From NCBI GenBank assembly GCA_902572155.1, contig CACGET010000017.1, positions 1 through 21,011 on the forward strand: 21,011 nt of DNA, written 5' to 3'. The translations under genes were made by a program, and so were the position numbers. Under the pieces are notes generated by a model that saw only the letters and a program-made list of their open reading frames with translations, ran no database searches and was not told where the DNA came from. This document shows positions 12,213-21,010 of the stretch, piece by piece. This stretch comes from an uncultured Pelagibacteraceae bacterium (GTDB lineage: Bacteria; Pseudomonadota; Alphaproteobacteria; Pelagibacterales; Pelagibacteraceae). Each line of letters starts with the position of its first letter. The stretch's first letter is position 1.

Positions 12213-15205
12213 GATCTTACCCTCTCCCCTTTTGGATCAACATAATGTGAAGAAACAATCTCTACTGGAATAACTTTATTTTTTAATGGTGACATCACAA
12301 ATAATTTTTGCCCAATCATATTTTTCCCATCTTTAAGTATTGCTAAAGAGAATGGATTGTCATGTTCAACACTCCAGCAAGATGCTGAGATATATCCTAA
12401 TTTGGGATTTGGTAAGGCTGCCTTAGCGTCTTTTACAAGATGAGATCCCTCAGGAATACTTGTTTTTTTATCTATAGGCACAACTCCTACAATCTTTTGT
12501 CTATTTTCAGCTGTGAAAGCTTTTCTATTTAATGATCTTTTTCCTATAAAATCTTTCTTTTTGCTAACTAAACCCTCAAGAGAATTATCATATGGGATAG
12601 TTCTTCCATCCAATTCAGATCCAGCAACATGCCCCATTTCTATTCTTAAAGTTGAGAGTGCCTCTGTACCGTAAGGCTGTATGTTAAGATCTTTACCTAA
12701 TTCAATTATTTTCTCCCACATAAAGTTTCCGTTATTTGACTCTACATTTATTTCGTAAGCTAACTCACCTGAAAATGAAATCCTAAATATTTTTGCATTC
12801 ACTCCAAATAAATCACCTTCAATATAACCCATAAAAGGTAATCCTTCGTTTGATACATCTACTTTTGGAAATAAATTTTGCAACAATTCTCTCGACTTAG
12901 GTCCAGCTATAGCTGCTCCAGCCCATTGTTCGGTTGATGACACAACATTAACTCTTAATTCAGGCCAAACTAATTGAAGGTAATACTCTAAATGTGAAAG
13001 CACATTTGCTGCTTGGGCAGTTGTTGTAGTCATATGATAATGATTTTCAGAAATTCTTGTAGTTGTTCCATCATCCATAACAATTCCATCTTCTCTTAAC
13101 ATCACTCCGTATCTAGCTTTTCCAACTGGCAATTTTAACCAAGCATTAGTGTAAACTCTGTTTAAAAATTCTGCTGAGTCTGGACCTTTAATATCTATTT
13201 TACCTAAAGTTGTTACATCACATACCCCTACATTAGTTCTTACATTTTTAGCTTCTCTTTTTGAAGCTTCAAATAAATTTTCATTTCCTTTTTTATAATA
13301 TCTTGGTCTTAGCCATACGCCTGCATCAACAAAAACGGCATTGTTTTTTTCATGCCACGTATGCATTGGTGATTTTCTAGTTGGCTTTGTATGTTTACCA
13401 ACCTCTCTTCCTACAATCGCTCCAATTGTAATAGGTGTATAAGGAGGTCTAAAAGTCGTATGTCCTACTTCTGGTACAACTTTATTTTCAATATTAGATA
13501 CAAGCTGCAAACCGTTTAAGTTACTAGTTTTACCCTGATCAGTCGCCATACCCAGAGTTGTATATCTTTTAACATGTTCGATAGATCGATATCCCTCTTT
13601 TAAAGCAATTTCAACATCAGAAACTGCAACGTCATTTTGAAAATCTAAAAATCTCTTGTAGTGTTTTCCTTTAGGTAGTGGTACGCACCAAAATTTATCA
13701 TGTTCAGTTGATTGTTTTTCAACTGAGTTTGGTATTGATACCCTGTTATCATTATTAGTAATTTTTTTAGATATTTCATATCCAGCATTAAATGAGCTTT
13801 TTAAAGTTTCTTCTAAATCAAAAACTCCGTTAGCTGCTCCTAAAGTTGTTTCATTTTGTTTTGAAACTCCTGGAATAAATGCATCTATTTCTTTTTTAAA
13901 TTTTGTTTTATTTCCTGACTGAGAGGCAAGATGAATAGTTGGTGTCCAAAAACCAGAAACACAGATACAGTCACATTTTATATTTTCTATTTTTCCTAAA
14001 TAATTTTTATCGTCCGAAATACTTGCTATATCAGCTGATTTTACTTTTTTATACCCTTGGGCTGCTACTACAACATATGAAAATTTAATATTAATACCAA
14101 GATTTTTTGCCTCTGTTACTATTTCTGAAATAGGGTTTTTTCTAGTATCTAAAATAACAGGATCAATTCCATTTTTTTTAAATTCAATAGCAGTTTCATA
14201 ACCGCTATCATTATTTGTAAATATCAGAGGTTTTCTACCAACTAATACTCCATATACTTTTAGGTATTCTTTAGCTGCAGAAGATAACATAACTCCTGGT
14301 GTATCATTATTTCCAAAAACTAAAGGTCTTTCTATTGAGCCAGATGAAATTAAAACTTCTTTTGCTCGAATATACCAAAGTCTTTGTTTAGGATGAAACT
14401 TTTTTGTTTTGGGTAAATGATCACTAACCTTTTCTGACATTACTAGCATGTTGTGGTCATAATAACCAAATACTTGAGATCTATTTTTGACAACTACATT
14501 TGGCATTTGTTTAAGTTCAGTAATAATACTGTCTGCCCAATCCTTTCCTGATTGATTTCCAATATTAACTTCATTAGTTAAAAGAGAGCCACCAAATCTT
14601 GGTTTGTCTTCAGCCAATATTATTCTTGCACCATTTTTTGCTGCAGCATAAGCACTTGCTAATCCTGATGGTCCAGAACCAGCTATCAGTAGATCACAAT
14701 ACTCATACTTGTGTTCATATCTTTCTTTGTCATGCTTAATTGAAGCAACTCCCAAACCTGCAGCTTTTCTAATAAAAGGTTCATAAATTTTGTACCAAAA
14801 GCTTTTTGGCCACATAAAAGTTTTATAGTAAAAACCTGCAGGAAGGAAAATTTTTAAAAAATTATTAATAGCTCCTACATCAAAATTAACACTAGGCCAA
14901 CAATTAACACTATTTGCTTCTAAACCTTCAAATAGTTCTTGTTCTGTAGCTTTTACGTTTGGTTCTGTCTCATTGTTTCTATATAATTGAACAATTGCGT
15001 AGGGTTCATCCACTCCAGCACCAAAAAAGCCTCGTGGTCTATGGTATTTAAAGCTTCTACCAATTAAATGTACTCCATTGGCAATTAATGCAGATGCTAA
15101 GGTATCTCCTTCATAACCCTGGTAATTTTTACCATTAAATTTAAATGATATTTTTTTATCTCTATTAATTAATCCAGCATGTTCTAATCTAAAACTTTGG
15201 CTCAT
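12209..15205 (-). CDS. soxA: Sarcosine oxidase alpha subunit
   Basis: The large 998-residue subunit holds three parts. An N-terminal ferredoxin-like (Fer2_4-type) domain (about 15-105; YEGDTLASALIANGV, RSFKYHRPRGFFGAG) lacks iron-sulfur cysteines, as expected. A dinucleotide-binding oxidoreductase region follows (about 168-500) with AGSGPSG at 175-181. A C-terminal GcvT-type folate domain (about 610-990) has the T-protein signatures VCDVTTLGKIDIKGPD, KARYGVMLREDG, SFSGELAYEI and GTEALSTLRIEMGH. The tetramer oxidises sarcosine to glycine, passing the methyl carbon to THF as 5,10-methylene-THF and reducing O2 to H2O2. It is full length and overlaps soxD and soxG by 4 nt each. Confidence 0.97.
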   Translation of the reverse strand: MSQSFRLEHAGLINRDKKISFKFNGKNYQGYEGDTLASALIANGVHLIGRSFKYHRPRGFFGAGVDEPYAIVQLYRNNETEPNVKATEQELFEGLEANSVNCWPSVNFDVGAINNFLKIFLPAGFYYKTFMWPKSFWYKIYEPFIRKAAGLGVASIKHDKERYEHKYEYCDLLIAGSGPSGLASAYAAAKNGARIILAEDKPRFGGSLLTNEVNIGNQSGKDWADSIITELKQMPNVVVKNRSQVFGYYDHNMLVMSEKVSDHLPKTKKFHPKQRLWYIRAKEVLISSGSIERPLVFGNNDTPGVMLSSAAKEYLKVYGVLVGRKPLIFTNNDSGYETAIEFKKNGIDPVILDTRKNPISEIVTEAKNLGINIKFSYVVVAAQGYKKVKSADIASISDDKNYLGKIENIKCDCICVSGFWTPTIHLASQSGNKTKFKKEIDAFIPGVSKQNETTLGAANGVFDLEETLKSSFNAGYEISKKITNNDNRVSIPNSVEKQSTEHDKFWCVPLPKGKHYKRFLDFQNDVAVSDVEIALKEGYRSIEHVKRYTTLGMATDQGKTSNLNGLQLVSNIENKVVPEVGHTTFRPPYTPITIGAIVGREVGKHTKPTRKSPMHTWHEKNNAVFVDAGVWLRPRYYKKGNENLFEASKREAKNVRTNVGVCDVTTLGKIDIKGPDSAEFLNRVYTNAWLKLPVGKARYGVMLREDGIVMDDGTTTRISENHYHMTTTTAQAANVLSHLEYYLQLVWPELRVNVVSSTEQWAGAAIAGPKSRELLQNLFPKVDVSNEGLPFMGYIEGDLFGVNAKIFRISFSGELAYEINVESNNGNFMWEKIIELGKDLNIQPYGTEALSTLRIEMGHVAGSELDGRTIPYDNSLEGLVSKKKDFIGKRSLNRKAFTAENRQKIVGVVPIDKKTSIPEGSHLVKDAKAALPNPKLGYISASCWSVEHDNPFSLAILKDGKNMIGQKLFVMSPLKNKVIPVEIVSSHYVDPKGERVRS

Positions 15206-15474
15206 TTGGATATTTCCTCATCAGCTTTTAATGTGTTAAAAATTTCATGAGTTGCAGTATCTCTCTCAACTTTTATCCATTGTCTACAACCAGATATATG
15301 TTGCCACAATTCCCAATGTTTTCCTCTTAAACTTTTTCTATTGTAAACAAAATTATCCCAATCTTTATCTGATACTTCTTTATTTAATTCAGGTCTTTTA
15401 ACAGTAGCATCACCACCATAAGAAAATTCATTTTGAGATCTCATTCCACAGTGTGGACAAAAAATATATAACAT
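15202..15474 (-). CDS. soxD: Sarcosine oxidase delta subunit (zinc-binding)
   Basis: This 90-residue subunit has the complete zinc site known from heterotetrameric sarcosine oxidase: Cys6 and Cys9 (FCPHCG), His59 and Cys63 (QHISGCRQW). The family block YGGDATVKRPEL (19-30) is also present, as is RDTATHEI near the end. It lies directly between soxB (no gap) and soxA (4-nt overlap), the standard order. Confidence 0.95.
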   Translation of the reverse strand: MLYIFCPHCGMRSQNEFSYGGDATVKRPELNKEVSDKDWDNFVYNRKSLRGKHWELWQHISGCRQWIKVERDTATHEIFNTLKADEEISK

Positions 15475-16731
15475 TTAAGAAATCCAGGTTTTGGTACCAA
15501 GTCCTTTTTCATCTAGCAAGTGACCTGTATTAAATCTTTCTAAACTATATCCTGAATTTAGTTTATGAACTTTATCTTGAGCAATAGTATGTGCAAATGT
15601 CCAACCAGAAGCAGGTGTTGCTTTAAACCCTCCATAACACCAACCACAATTTAAATATAGTCCTTCAATATGCGTCTTATCAATTATAGGTGAACCATCC
15701 ATAGACATGTCCATTATCCCTCCCCAGGTTCTAAGCATTTTTAACTTACTTAAGAATGGCATCATTGCAATTCCTTCTGTTAAAACGTGTTGAAGTGTGG
15801 GTAGATTTCCTCTTTGAGCATAACTATTATATCCATCTAAATCACCTCCCATGACCATCTCACCTTTGTCAGATTGACTTATATAAAAATGTCCTGCTCC
15901 AAAAGTAACAACCCCATCTAAAACAGGTTTTACTGGTTCAGAAACACAAGCTTGTAAAAGATGAGTTTCAATAGGTAATGTCATATTTAGCTTTTCTGCT
16001 AATATGTTTGTACTTCCAGCAACACATAGACCAATTTTTTTTACTTTAATATCCCCTCTTGAAGTTCTTACTCCATTAATTCTTCCTGCACTAACATCAA
16101 ATCCAGTTACTTCACAGTTTTGAATTATGTCTACTCCCATTGAATCTGCTTGACGTGCATATCCCCATGCAACAGCATCATGTCTTGCAGTTCCAGCACT
16201 TGGTTGCATTAATCCACCAAAAATTGGAAATCTTACATTTTCAGAAAAATCTGCCATTGGAATAATCTCTCTTACTTGTTCTCTATTTAACAACACAGCA
16301 TCAATTCCATTTAACCTCATAGAATTTCCTCGTCTTGCATACATATTCATTTGAGCATCTGAATGAGCTAAGTTTATAATTCCTCTAGGTGAAAACATTA
16401 CATTGTAATTTAAATCTTGACTCATTCTACGCCAAAGATCCATTCCAAATTCACTAAACAAAGCATTATCATCATGCATATAATTTGATCGAATTATTGT
16501 AGTGTTACGTCCAACATTTCCCCCACCTATCCATCCTTTTTCAATAATTGCAACATTAGTAATTTTATGTTCCTTTGCTAAATAATATGCCGTAGCCAAA
16601 CCATGGCCACCTCCTCCAATTATAACAACGTCATACTCTTTTTTAGGAGTAGGGTCTTTCCATGCTAAATCCCAATTTTCGTGGTTAGATAAAGCGTTTT
16701 TTACTAAGCTGAATATAGAATATTTTTGCAT
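15475..16731 (-). CDS. soxB: Sarcosine oxidase beta subunit
   Basis: SoxB carries the catalytic FAD, and in characterised enzymes a covalently bound FMN at the alpha-beta interface. The FAD-binding GGGGHGLATAYYLA lies at 39-52, followed by EKGWIGGGNVGRNTTIIRSNY. His184 in GTARHDAVAWGYAR is at the position expected for the FMN-linked histidine. The C-terminal flavin-closing segment is GIMDMSMDGSPIID, then LNCGWCYGGFKATPASG. At 418 residues it is full length. It is the first gene of soxBDAG. An upstream ATG at 16736 is out of frame and is not used. Confidence 0.97.
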   Translation of the reverse strand: MQKYSIFSLVKNALSNHENWDLAWKDPTPKKEYDVVIIGGGGHGLATAYYLAKEHKITNVAIIEKGWIGGGNVGRNTTIIRSNYMHDDNALFSEFGMDLWRRMSQDLNYNVMFSPRGIINLAHSDAQMNMYARRGNSMRLNGIDAVLLNREQVREIIPMADFSENVRFPIFGGLMQPSAGTARHDAVAWGYARQADSMGVDIIQNCEVTGFDVSAGRINGVRTSRGDIKVKKIGLCVAGSTNILAEKLNMTLPIETHLLQACVSEPVKPVLDGVVTFGAGHFYISQSDKGEMVMGGDLDGYNSYAQRGNLPTLQHVLTEGIAMMPFLSKLKMLRTWGGIMDMSMDGSPIIDKTHIEGLYLNCGWCYGGFKATPASGWTFAHTIAQDKVHKLNSGYSLERFNTGHLLDEKGLGTKTWIS

Positions 16732-16773
16732 AACATGATTTTACCTAAAAGAGTTTAAATTGTTCTTATTTTT

Positions 16774-16801
16774 ATTATATATATTTTTTAGAAGTTTCCA
16801 A
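16774..16801 (-). promoter_or_regulatory. Candidate promoter of soxBDAG
   Basis: On the minus strand TTGGAA (16801-16796) and a perfect TATAAT (16779-16774) are 16 nt apart. The leader to the soxB ATG would be about 36 nt. The surrounding TATATATA run also reads well on the plus strand, so fhs could use part of the same element. I looked for a glycine-riboswitch-like structure in the 124-nt divergent gap and do not see one. Confidence 0.45.
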
Positions 16802-16832
16802 ATTCAATAAAAAGAGATATTAATCACCGAAC

Positions 16833-16849
16833 TATAAATTTATAAAGGA
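16833..16849 (+). promoter_or_regulatory. Palindrome and ribosome binding site of fhs
   Basis: A perfect 12-bp palindrome TATAAATTTATA (16833-16844) directly abuts AAAGGA (16844-16849), a good Shine-Dalgarno 6 nt before the ATG at 16856. Folding of the palindrome could hide or present the ribosome site; that is inference. Confidence 0.5.
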
Positions 16850-16855
16850 CATCAA

Positions 16856-18541
16856 ATGAGCGAAGTAAAATCTGACATACAAATAGCTAGAGAAGCTAAA
16901 ATGCAACCAATTAAGGACATATTAGCTAAAATTGACGTACCAGATGATGCTTCAGCATTCAGTCCAATTGGAAGACATATTGCTAAAATAAATTTGGAAT
17001 ATTTAGACGCACTTAAAGAAAAAAAAGATGGAAATTTAATTCTTGTTACTGCAATAACACCTACTCCAGCTGGAGAGGGTAAAACAACGACTTCTGTAGG
17101 TTTAAATGATGGTTTGAATAAAATTGGAAAAAAATCAATCGTATGTTTAAGAGAACCTAGTCTTGGGCCTTCTTTTGGAATGAAGGGTGGAGCAGCAGGT
17201 GGTGGTTATGCTCAAGTTGTTCCTATGGAACAAATTAATTTACATTTTACTGGAGACTTCCACGCAATAACTTCAGCACACAATTTATTGTCAGCATTGA
17301 TTGATAATCATATTTATTGGGGAAATAAACTTAACATAGACGTAAGACGTGTAGTTTGGAAAAGAGTGATGGACATGAATGATCGATCTTTAAGATCTAT
17401 AGTAGTTGATTTAGGAGGCGTAGCTAACGGATACCCTAGACAAGACGGTTTTGATATAACAGTTGCTTCAGAAATAATGGCTATATTTTGTCTAGCAACT
17501 GACTTAAAAGATTTAGAGAATAGAATAGGAAATATTACTATTGGATATACAAGAGATAGGGCTGCAGTTTATGCTAAAGATCTTAATGCTCAAGGTCCAA
17601 TGACTGTTCTTTTAAAAGATGCAATAAAACCAAATGTTACACAAACATTAGAAAATAATCCAGCAATCATACACGGTGGCCCATTTGCAAACATAGCTCA
17701 TGGATGCAACTCTGTAATTGCAACAAAAACTGGATTAAAATTAGCTGACTATGTAGTAACAGAAGCAGGCTTTGGAGCAGATCTTGGAGCAGAAAAATTT
17801 CTTGATATTAAATGTAGAAAGTCAGGTATTAAACCAAGTTGTGTAGTAATTGTTGCAACTATAAGAGCTCTAAAAATGCATGGAGGATTGAATAAAGATG
17901 AATTAAAAAATGAAAATTTAGATGCTTTAAAAAAAGGATTAGTAAATTTAGAACGACATATAAACAATACAAGAAAATTTGGCCTTCCAGTTACAATAGC
18001 TGTTAACCACTTTGTCAGCGATAGTGATAAAGAGATGGATTTATTATTAAACTTTTGTCAAACACAAGGAGTTAAAGCTTCTAAATGTACTCACTGGTCT
18101 AATGGTAGCGAAGGAACTAAAGAATTGGCAAAGAATGTGGTGGAAATTTGTGAAGAAAAAAAAGATGTTTTTAAATATTTATATGAAGACGATTTACCTT
18201 TGTTTAAAAAAATAGAAAAAATAGCCCAAGAAATCTATCACGCTAGTGAGGTCATTGCAGATACAAAGATAAGAAAGCAATTGAAAGATTTTGAGGAAAA
18301 TGGCTTTGGAAAATTGCCAGTATGTATAGCAAAAACTCAATATAGTTTCTCGACAGACCCTAGTTTAAAAGGTGCACCAACAGGACATGCTTTACCTGTA
18401 AGAGAAGTTAGACTTTCATCAGGAGCTGAATTTATTGTAGTTGTATGTGGAGAGGTAATGACTATGCCTGGTTTACCTAGAGTACCTGCAGCTGACTCTA
18501 TTAAATTAAACGATAAAGGTGAAATTGAAGGCTTATTTTAA
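16856..18541 (+). CDS. fhs: Formate-tetrahydrofolate ligase
   Basis: Fhs joins formate and THF with ATP to give 10-formyl-THF, and runs backward to gain ATP when methyl groups are being oxidised. The nucleotide loop is TPAGEGKTTTSVGL (70-83), followed by LREPSLGPSFGMKGGAAGGG (98-117), NLHFTGDFHAI (128-138), NPAIIHGGPFANIAHG and VTEAGFGADLGAEKF. All are near-invariant in the family. At 561 residues it is full length. It is divergent from soxBDAG, whose 5,10-methylene-THF product becomes its substrate after the FolD steps, which are not in the window. It has one of the few good Shine-Dalgarno sequences here. Confidence 0.98.
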   Translation: MSEVKSDIQIAREAKMQPIKDILAKIDVPDDASAFSPIGRHIAKINLEYLDALKEKKDGNLILVTAITPTPAGEGKTTTSVGLNDGLNKIGKKSIVCLREPSLGPSFGMKGGAAGGGYAQVVPMEQINLHFTGDFHAITSAHNLLSALIDNHIYWGNKLNIDVRRVVWKRVMDMNDRSLRSIVVDLGGVANGYPRQDGFDITVASEIMAIFCLATDLKDLENRIGNITIGYTRDRAAVYAKDLNAQGPMTVLLKDAIKPNVTQTLENNPAIIHGGPFANIAHGCNSVIATKTGLKLADYVVTEAGFGADLGAEKFLDIKCRKSGIKPSCVVIVATIRALKMHGGLNKDELKNENLDALKKGLVNLERHINNTRKFGLPVTIAVNHFVSDSDKEMDLLLNFCQTQGVKASKCTHWSNGSEGTKELAKNVVEICEEKKDVFKYLYEDDLPLFKKIEKIAQEIYHASEVIADTKIRKQLKDFEENGFGKLPVCIAKTQYSFSTDPSLKGAPTGHALPVREVRLSSGAEFIVVVCGEVMTMPGLPRVPAADSIKLNDKGEIEGLF

Positions 18542-18549
18542 AAAAATAA
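18533..18549. terminator. A/T-only hairpin between fhs and gpsA
   Basis: TTATTTT (18533-18539) and AAAATAA (18543-18549) form a 7-bp inverted repeat overlapping the fhs stop. Read on the minus strand it follows the gpsA stop with a T-rich run on each side. It is the only candidate terminator in a 13-nt convergent gap, and it is weak. Confidence 0.3.
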
Positions 18550-18554
18550 AAAAC

Positions 18555-19583
18555 CTACCACTCAATATTTAGTTTTTTATTTTCAATAATTGCTTCAATC
18601 AAAGATCTCATTAGTGGGATCTTGTTTCTATCAAATTCTTTTAATACTTTTGTACCAATTTCTAAAGCCAACTCAGCACCTTCAACAGTATCATTTTTCA
18701 TAAATCTTTCTTTCGCATCTTTATAATCATAACCTTCACCTAAAAGTTTACCCATCTTACTATTTCTACCTCCAGCAGCACTAACATATAAATCACCCAG
18801 ACCTGCTAATCCATAAACAGTTTCAACATTTCCATTTAAAGATTTAGTAAAATAACACATCTCATAGACTGATCTATACATAAGAGATGCTGCAGTATTT
18901 AAAAAATACTTGTTTTTAATTTCTTTGCTAGCTTCCGCGCTACTTAATCCTTCAGATGCTCCAATTATCATTGAATATAAATTCTTTATTGCCGCACATA
19001 CCTCCACGCCAACTAAATCATTTGAAATTTCAACAGAATAATAATTTGTTGAAATCATTTCTCCAATTTGTTTAGCAATATTTTTATCATTATTAGCAAT
19101 GACTACACTACTTTTTATCTTATTTGCTAAACCTGAGGCCAAACATGGTCCAGCTACAGCTGATATATTTACATTTTCTATTTTGTTTTTGTTAAGTATT
19201 AATCTAAATTTTTCAACCAACGTTTCAAACCTGTCATCTATAATGGTCAAACCTTTTGTAAGTAGTAAAATTTTTGTATCTTTATTTAAATTTTTAGATA
19301 TTTCATTTGCAGCCCATTCAATTCCTTTTGAACTTACACCGATTACTATCAGATCAGGTTTAGTTTTTAAAATATTTGAAAAATGATCAAAAGTTTTTAT
19401 CTTTAATTCTTTAGGTAAATTAAATTTTAATACTTCATGAAAATTATTGTTATTATTTATATTATTTATTACTTGTTCTTCTAAATGGGTACCAACTAAA
19501 GTAACATCATTTTTATTATCTATGCATGGTACAGTGAATGCGGACCCCATAGCACCAGCACCTAATATAATGATTTTTTTCAT
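18555..19583 (-). CDS. gpsA: NAD(P)-dependent glycerol-3-phosphate dehydrogenase
   Basis: The enzyme interconverts dihydroxyacetone phosphate and sn-glycerol 3-phosphate. The N-terminal Rossmann loop is GAGAMGSAF (8-16), and the domain includes LIVIGVSSKGIE and LLLTKGLT (107-113). The catalytic Lys200 sits in VEVCAAIKNLYSMIIG (193-208), and GLAGLGDLYVSA follows in the C-terminal domain with GRNSKMGKLLGEG. The usual SGPS loop is AGPCLASGLA here, so it is a diverged branch. At 342 residues it is full length. It starts 1 nt after the DUF2160 gene of an ABC importer, so a catabolic role on imported glycerol or a glycerol derivative is more likely than only phospholipid synthesis; that is inference. 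Confidence 0.88.
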   Translation of the reverse strand: MKKIIILGAGAMGSAFTVPCIDNKNDVTLVGTHLEEQVINNINNNNNFHEVLKFNLPKELKIKTFDHFSNILKTKPDLIVIGVSSKGIEWAANEISKNLNKDTKILLLTKGLTIIDDRFETLVEKFRLILNKNKIENVNISAVAGPCLASGLANKIKSSVVIANNDKNIAKQIGEMISTNYYSVEISNDLVGVEVCAAIKNLYSMIIGASEGLSSAEASKEIKNKYFLNTAASLMYRSVYEMCYFTKSLNGNVETVYGLAGLGDLYVSAAGGRNSKMGKLLGEGYDYKDAKERFMKNDTVEGAELALEIGTKVLKEFDRNKIPLMRSLIEAIIENKKLNIEW

Positions 19584-19584
19584 A

Positions 19585-19941
19585 TCAAAAATATCTAAAA
19601 ACTATTATTGAAAAAATTACTGAAATAACTGTTGCAATCCATAAATTAAAATCAGTAAGTCCTAACCAAGCTAAATGGATAAATGCAGCACTTAATAAAG
19701 AAATAAATAATCTATCCCCTCTTGTAGTATCTAGCGTTAATACTCCTCTTCGGGGATTGCCGCCAGGATCTTTTTTTTCCCAGAAATACATAACTGTGAT
19801 GCAAAGAGCTATAAAAATAAAAAAACTTGCTGTAGGCCAAGTCCAAGCCATCCATGTTATAAAATCAAAATCAAAAAGACCTTTTTCTTTTGGTTGGCCA
19901 ACAGTAGACCAACTAGATGCATGTAGATTTGTAAAAATCAT
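19585..19941 (-). CDS. DUF2160-family small membrane protein of an ABC importer
   Basis: This 118-residue protein has three hydrophobic helices (about 35-53, 78-95, 98-116) and the strong DUF2160 signature: WMAWTWPTASFFIFIA (30-45), MYFWEKKDPGGNPRRGVL (51-68), TTRGDRLFISLL (72-83) and FIHLAWLGL (87-95). The family is found with glycerol-type ABC permeases; in the rhizobial glycerol operon glpDRSTPQUV the small membrane protein GlpU holds this place, as I recall. It is coupled by ATGA overlap to the permease before it and lies 1 nt from gpsA. Its exact role in transport is not known. Confidence 0.85.
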   Translation of the reverse strand: MIFTNLHASSWSTVGQPKEKGLFDFDFITWMAWTWPTASFFIFIALCITVMYFWEKKDPGGNPRRGVLTLDTTRGDRLFISLLSAAFIHLAWLGLTDFNLWIATVISVIFSIIVFRYF

Positions 19942-20738
19942 ACTCTACCCATCGCAAATCCTTTAGCAATATAATTTCTTACAAAGTAAATTACTACCGC
20001 TCCAGGTATAATAGTTAAGCTTCCAGCTGCTGCCAACAGACCAAGTTCATAACCTGATGTACTTGAGGTTCTCGTCATTATAGCTGCAATTGGTTTTGCC
20101 ATTGTAGCAGTAAGAGTTTTTGCCAACAATAATTCAACCCAAGAAAACATAAAACAAAAAAACATAGTAATACCAATTCCAGCAGCTATTGTGGGAATAA
20201 AAATTTTAAAGAAAAATTTAGGAAAAGAATAACCATCAACATAAGCAGTTTCATCTAATTCTTTAGGAACAGCTGACATAAATCCTTCTAATATCCAAAC
20301 AGCAAGAGGAATATTAAAAAGACAATGAGATAGTGCAATAGCTATATGTGTATCAAATAAATTTACTGATGAATAAAATTGAAAGAAAGGTAAAGCGAAA
20401 ACAGCTGGTGGAGCCATTCTGTTTGTTAAAAGCCAGAAAAATAAATGTTTATCACCTAAAAATTTATATCTTGAAAAAGCATACGCAGCAGGTAGTGCTG
20501 CAGATACAGAAATTATAGTATTAAAAACTGTATACGTAATAGAATTTACATAACCCATATACCAGGTACTATCTGTAAATATTGTTTTATAATTATCTAA
20601 TGTAAAATCTTGTGGCCACAATGAATAAACATTTATAATTTCAGTAGTTGATTTAAATGACATATTTAACAACCAATAAATAGGTAACATTAAAAAAATT
20701 ATGTAAAATGTTGGTACCACCCATTTTATTTTTTTCAT
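19938..20738 (-). CDS. MalG-type ABC transporter permease (glycerol-type, GlpQ-like)
   Basis: The 266-residue protein has six membrane helices and the CUT1/MalG layout. It has an N-terminal helix with IIFLMLPIYWLLNMSFK, DFTLDNYKTIF, the NSI segment, and the cytoplasmic EAA loop ELDETAYVDGYSFPKFFFKI (residues near 180-200) that contacts the ATPase. The usual second Ala of EAA is replaced by Thr-Ala (DETAYVDG). It is coupled by a 4-nt ATGA overlap to both the preceding permease and the following DUF2160 gene. The presence of DUF2160 points to glycerol or a similar polyol as substrate; this is inferred from neighbours, not from the permease itself. Confidence 0.88.
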   Translation of the reverse strand: MKKIKWVVPTFYIIFLMLPIYWLLNMSFKSTTEIINVYSLWPQDFTLDNYKTIFTDSTWYMGYVNSITYTVFNTIISVSAALPAAYAFSRYKFLGDKHLFFWLLTNRMAPPAVFALPFFQFYSSVNLFDTHIAIALSHCLFNIPLAVWILEGFMSAVPKELDETAYVDGYSFPKFFFKIFIPTIAAGIGITMFFCFMFSWVELLLAKTLTATMAKPIAAIMTRTSSTSGYELGLLAAAGSLTIIPGAVVIYFVRNYIAKGFAMGRV

Positions 20739-21010
20739 TTTCTACCCTCATCTTTCATCATTAAGTTGTAAAAAATCCAACATATTAGAAGCACGATTAA
20801 AAAATAGATTAGCGACATAGCAGCTGCAGGCCCAAGATCAAATTGACCTAAGGCCATTTTTACTAAATCTAATGATAGAAAATTTGTTGCATTACCGGGT
20901 CCACCTCCTGTTAAAACAAAAGGTTCAGTATAAATCATAAAGCTATCCATAAACCTTAGAAGTATAGCTAAAGTTAAAACTTTTTTCATTTTAGGTAACT
21001 CGATATATCT
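20735..21010 (-). CDS. MalF-type ABC transporter permease, C-terminal end (partial; GlpP-like)
   Basis: The frame is open to the window edge, so the gene begins outside; the internal ATG at 20989 is not its start because RYIELPK precedes it in frame. The segment RFMDSFMIYTEPFVLTGGGP, followed by GNATNFLSLDL, is the hallmark of MalF/UgpA-type permeases (D-x-F-x-x-x-x-x-L-T-x-G-G-P). Two further helices and a basic tail (MMKDEGRK) follow. It is the first permease in the operon order found here; ATPases and binding protein, if adjacent, lie beyond 21011. Confidence 0.85.
   Translation of the reverse strand, partial: RYIELPKMKKVLTLAILLRFMDSFMIYTEPFVLTGGGPGNATNFLSLDLVKMALGQFDLGPAAAMSLIYFLIVLLICWIFYNLMMKDEGRK

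Noticed and set aside
16732..16855. Glycine riboswitch upstream of soxB or fhs.
   Set aside because: SAR11-type genomes use glycine riboswitches elsewhere, but the 124-nt gap is almost pure A/T with no paired GC-rich core.
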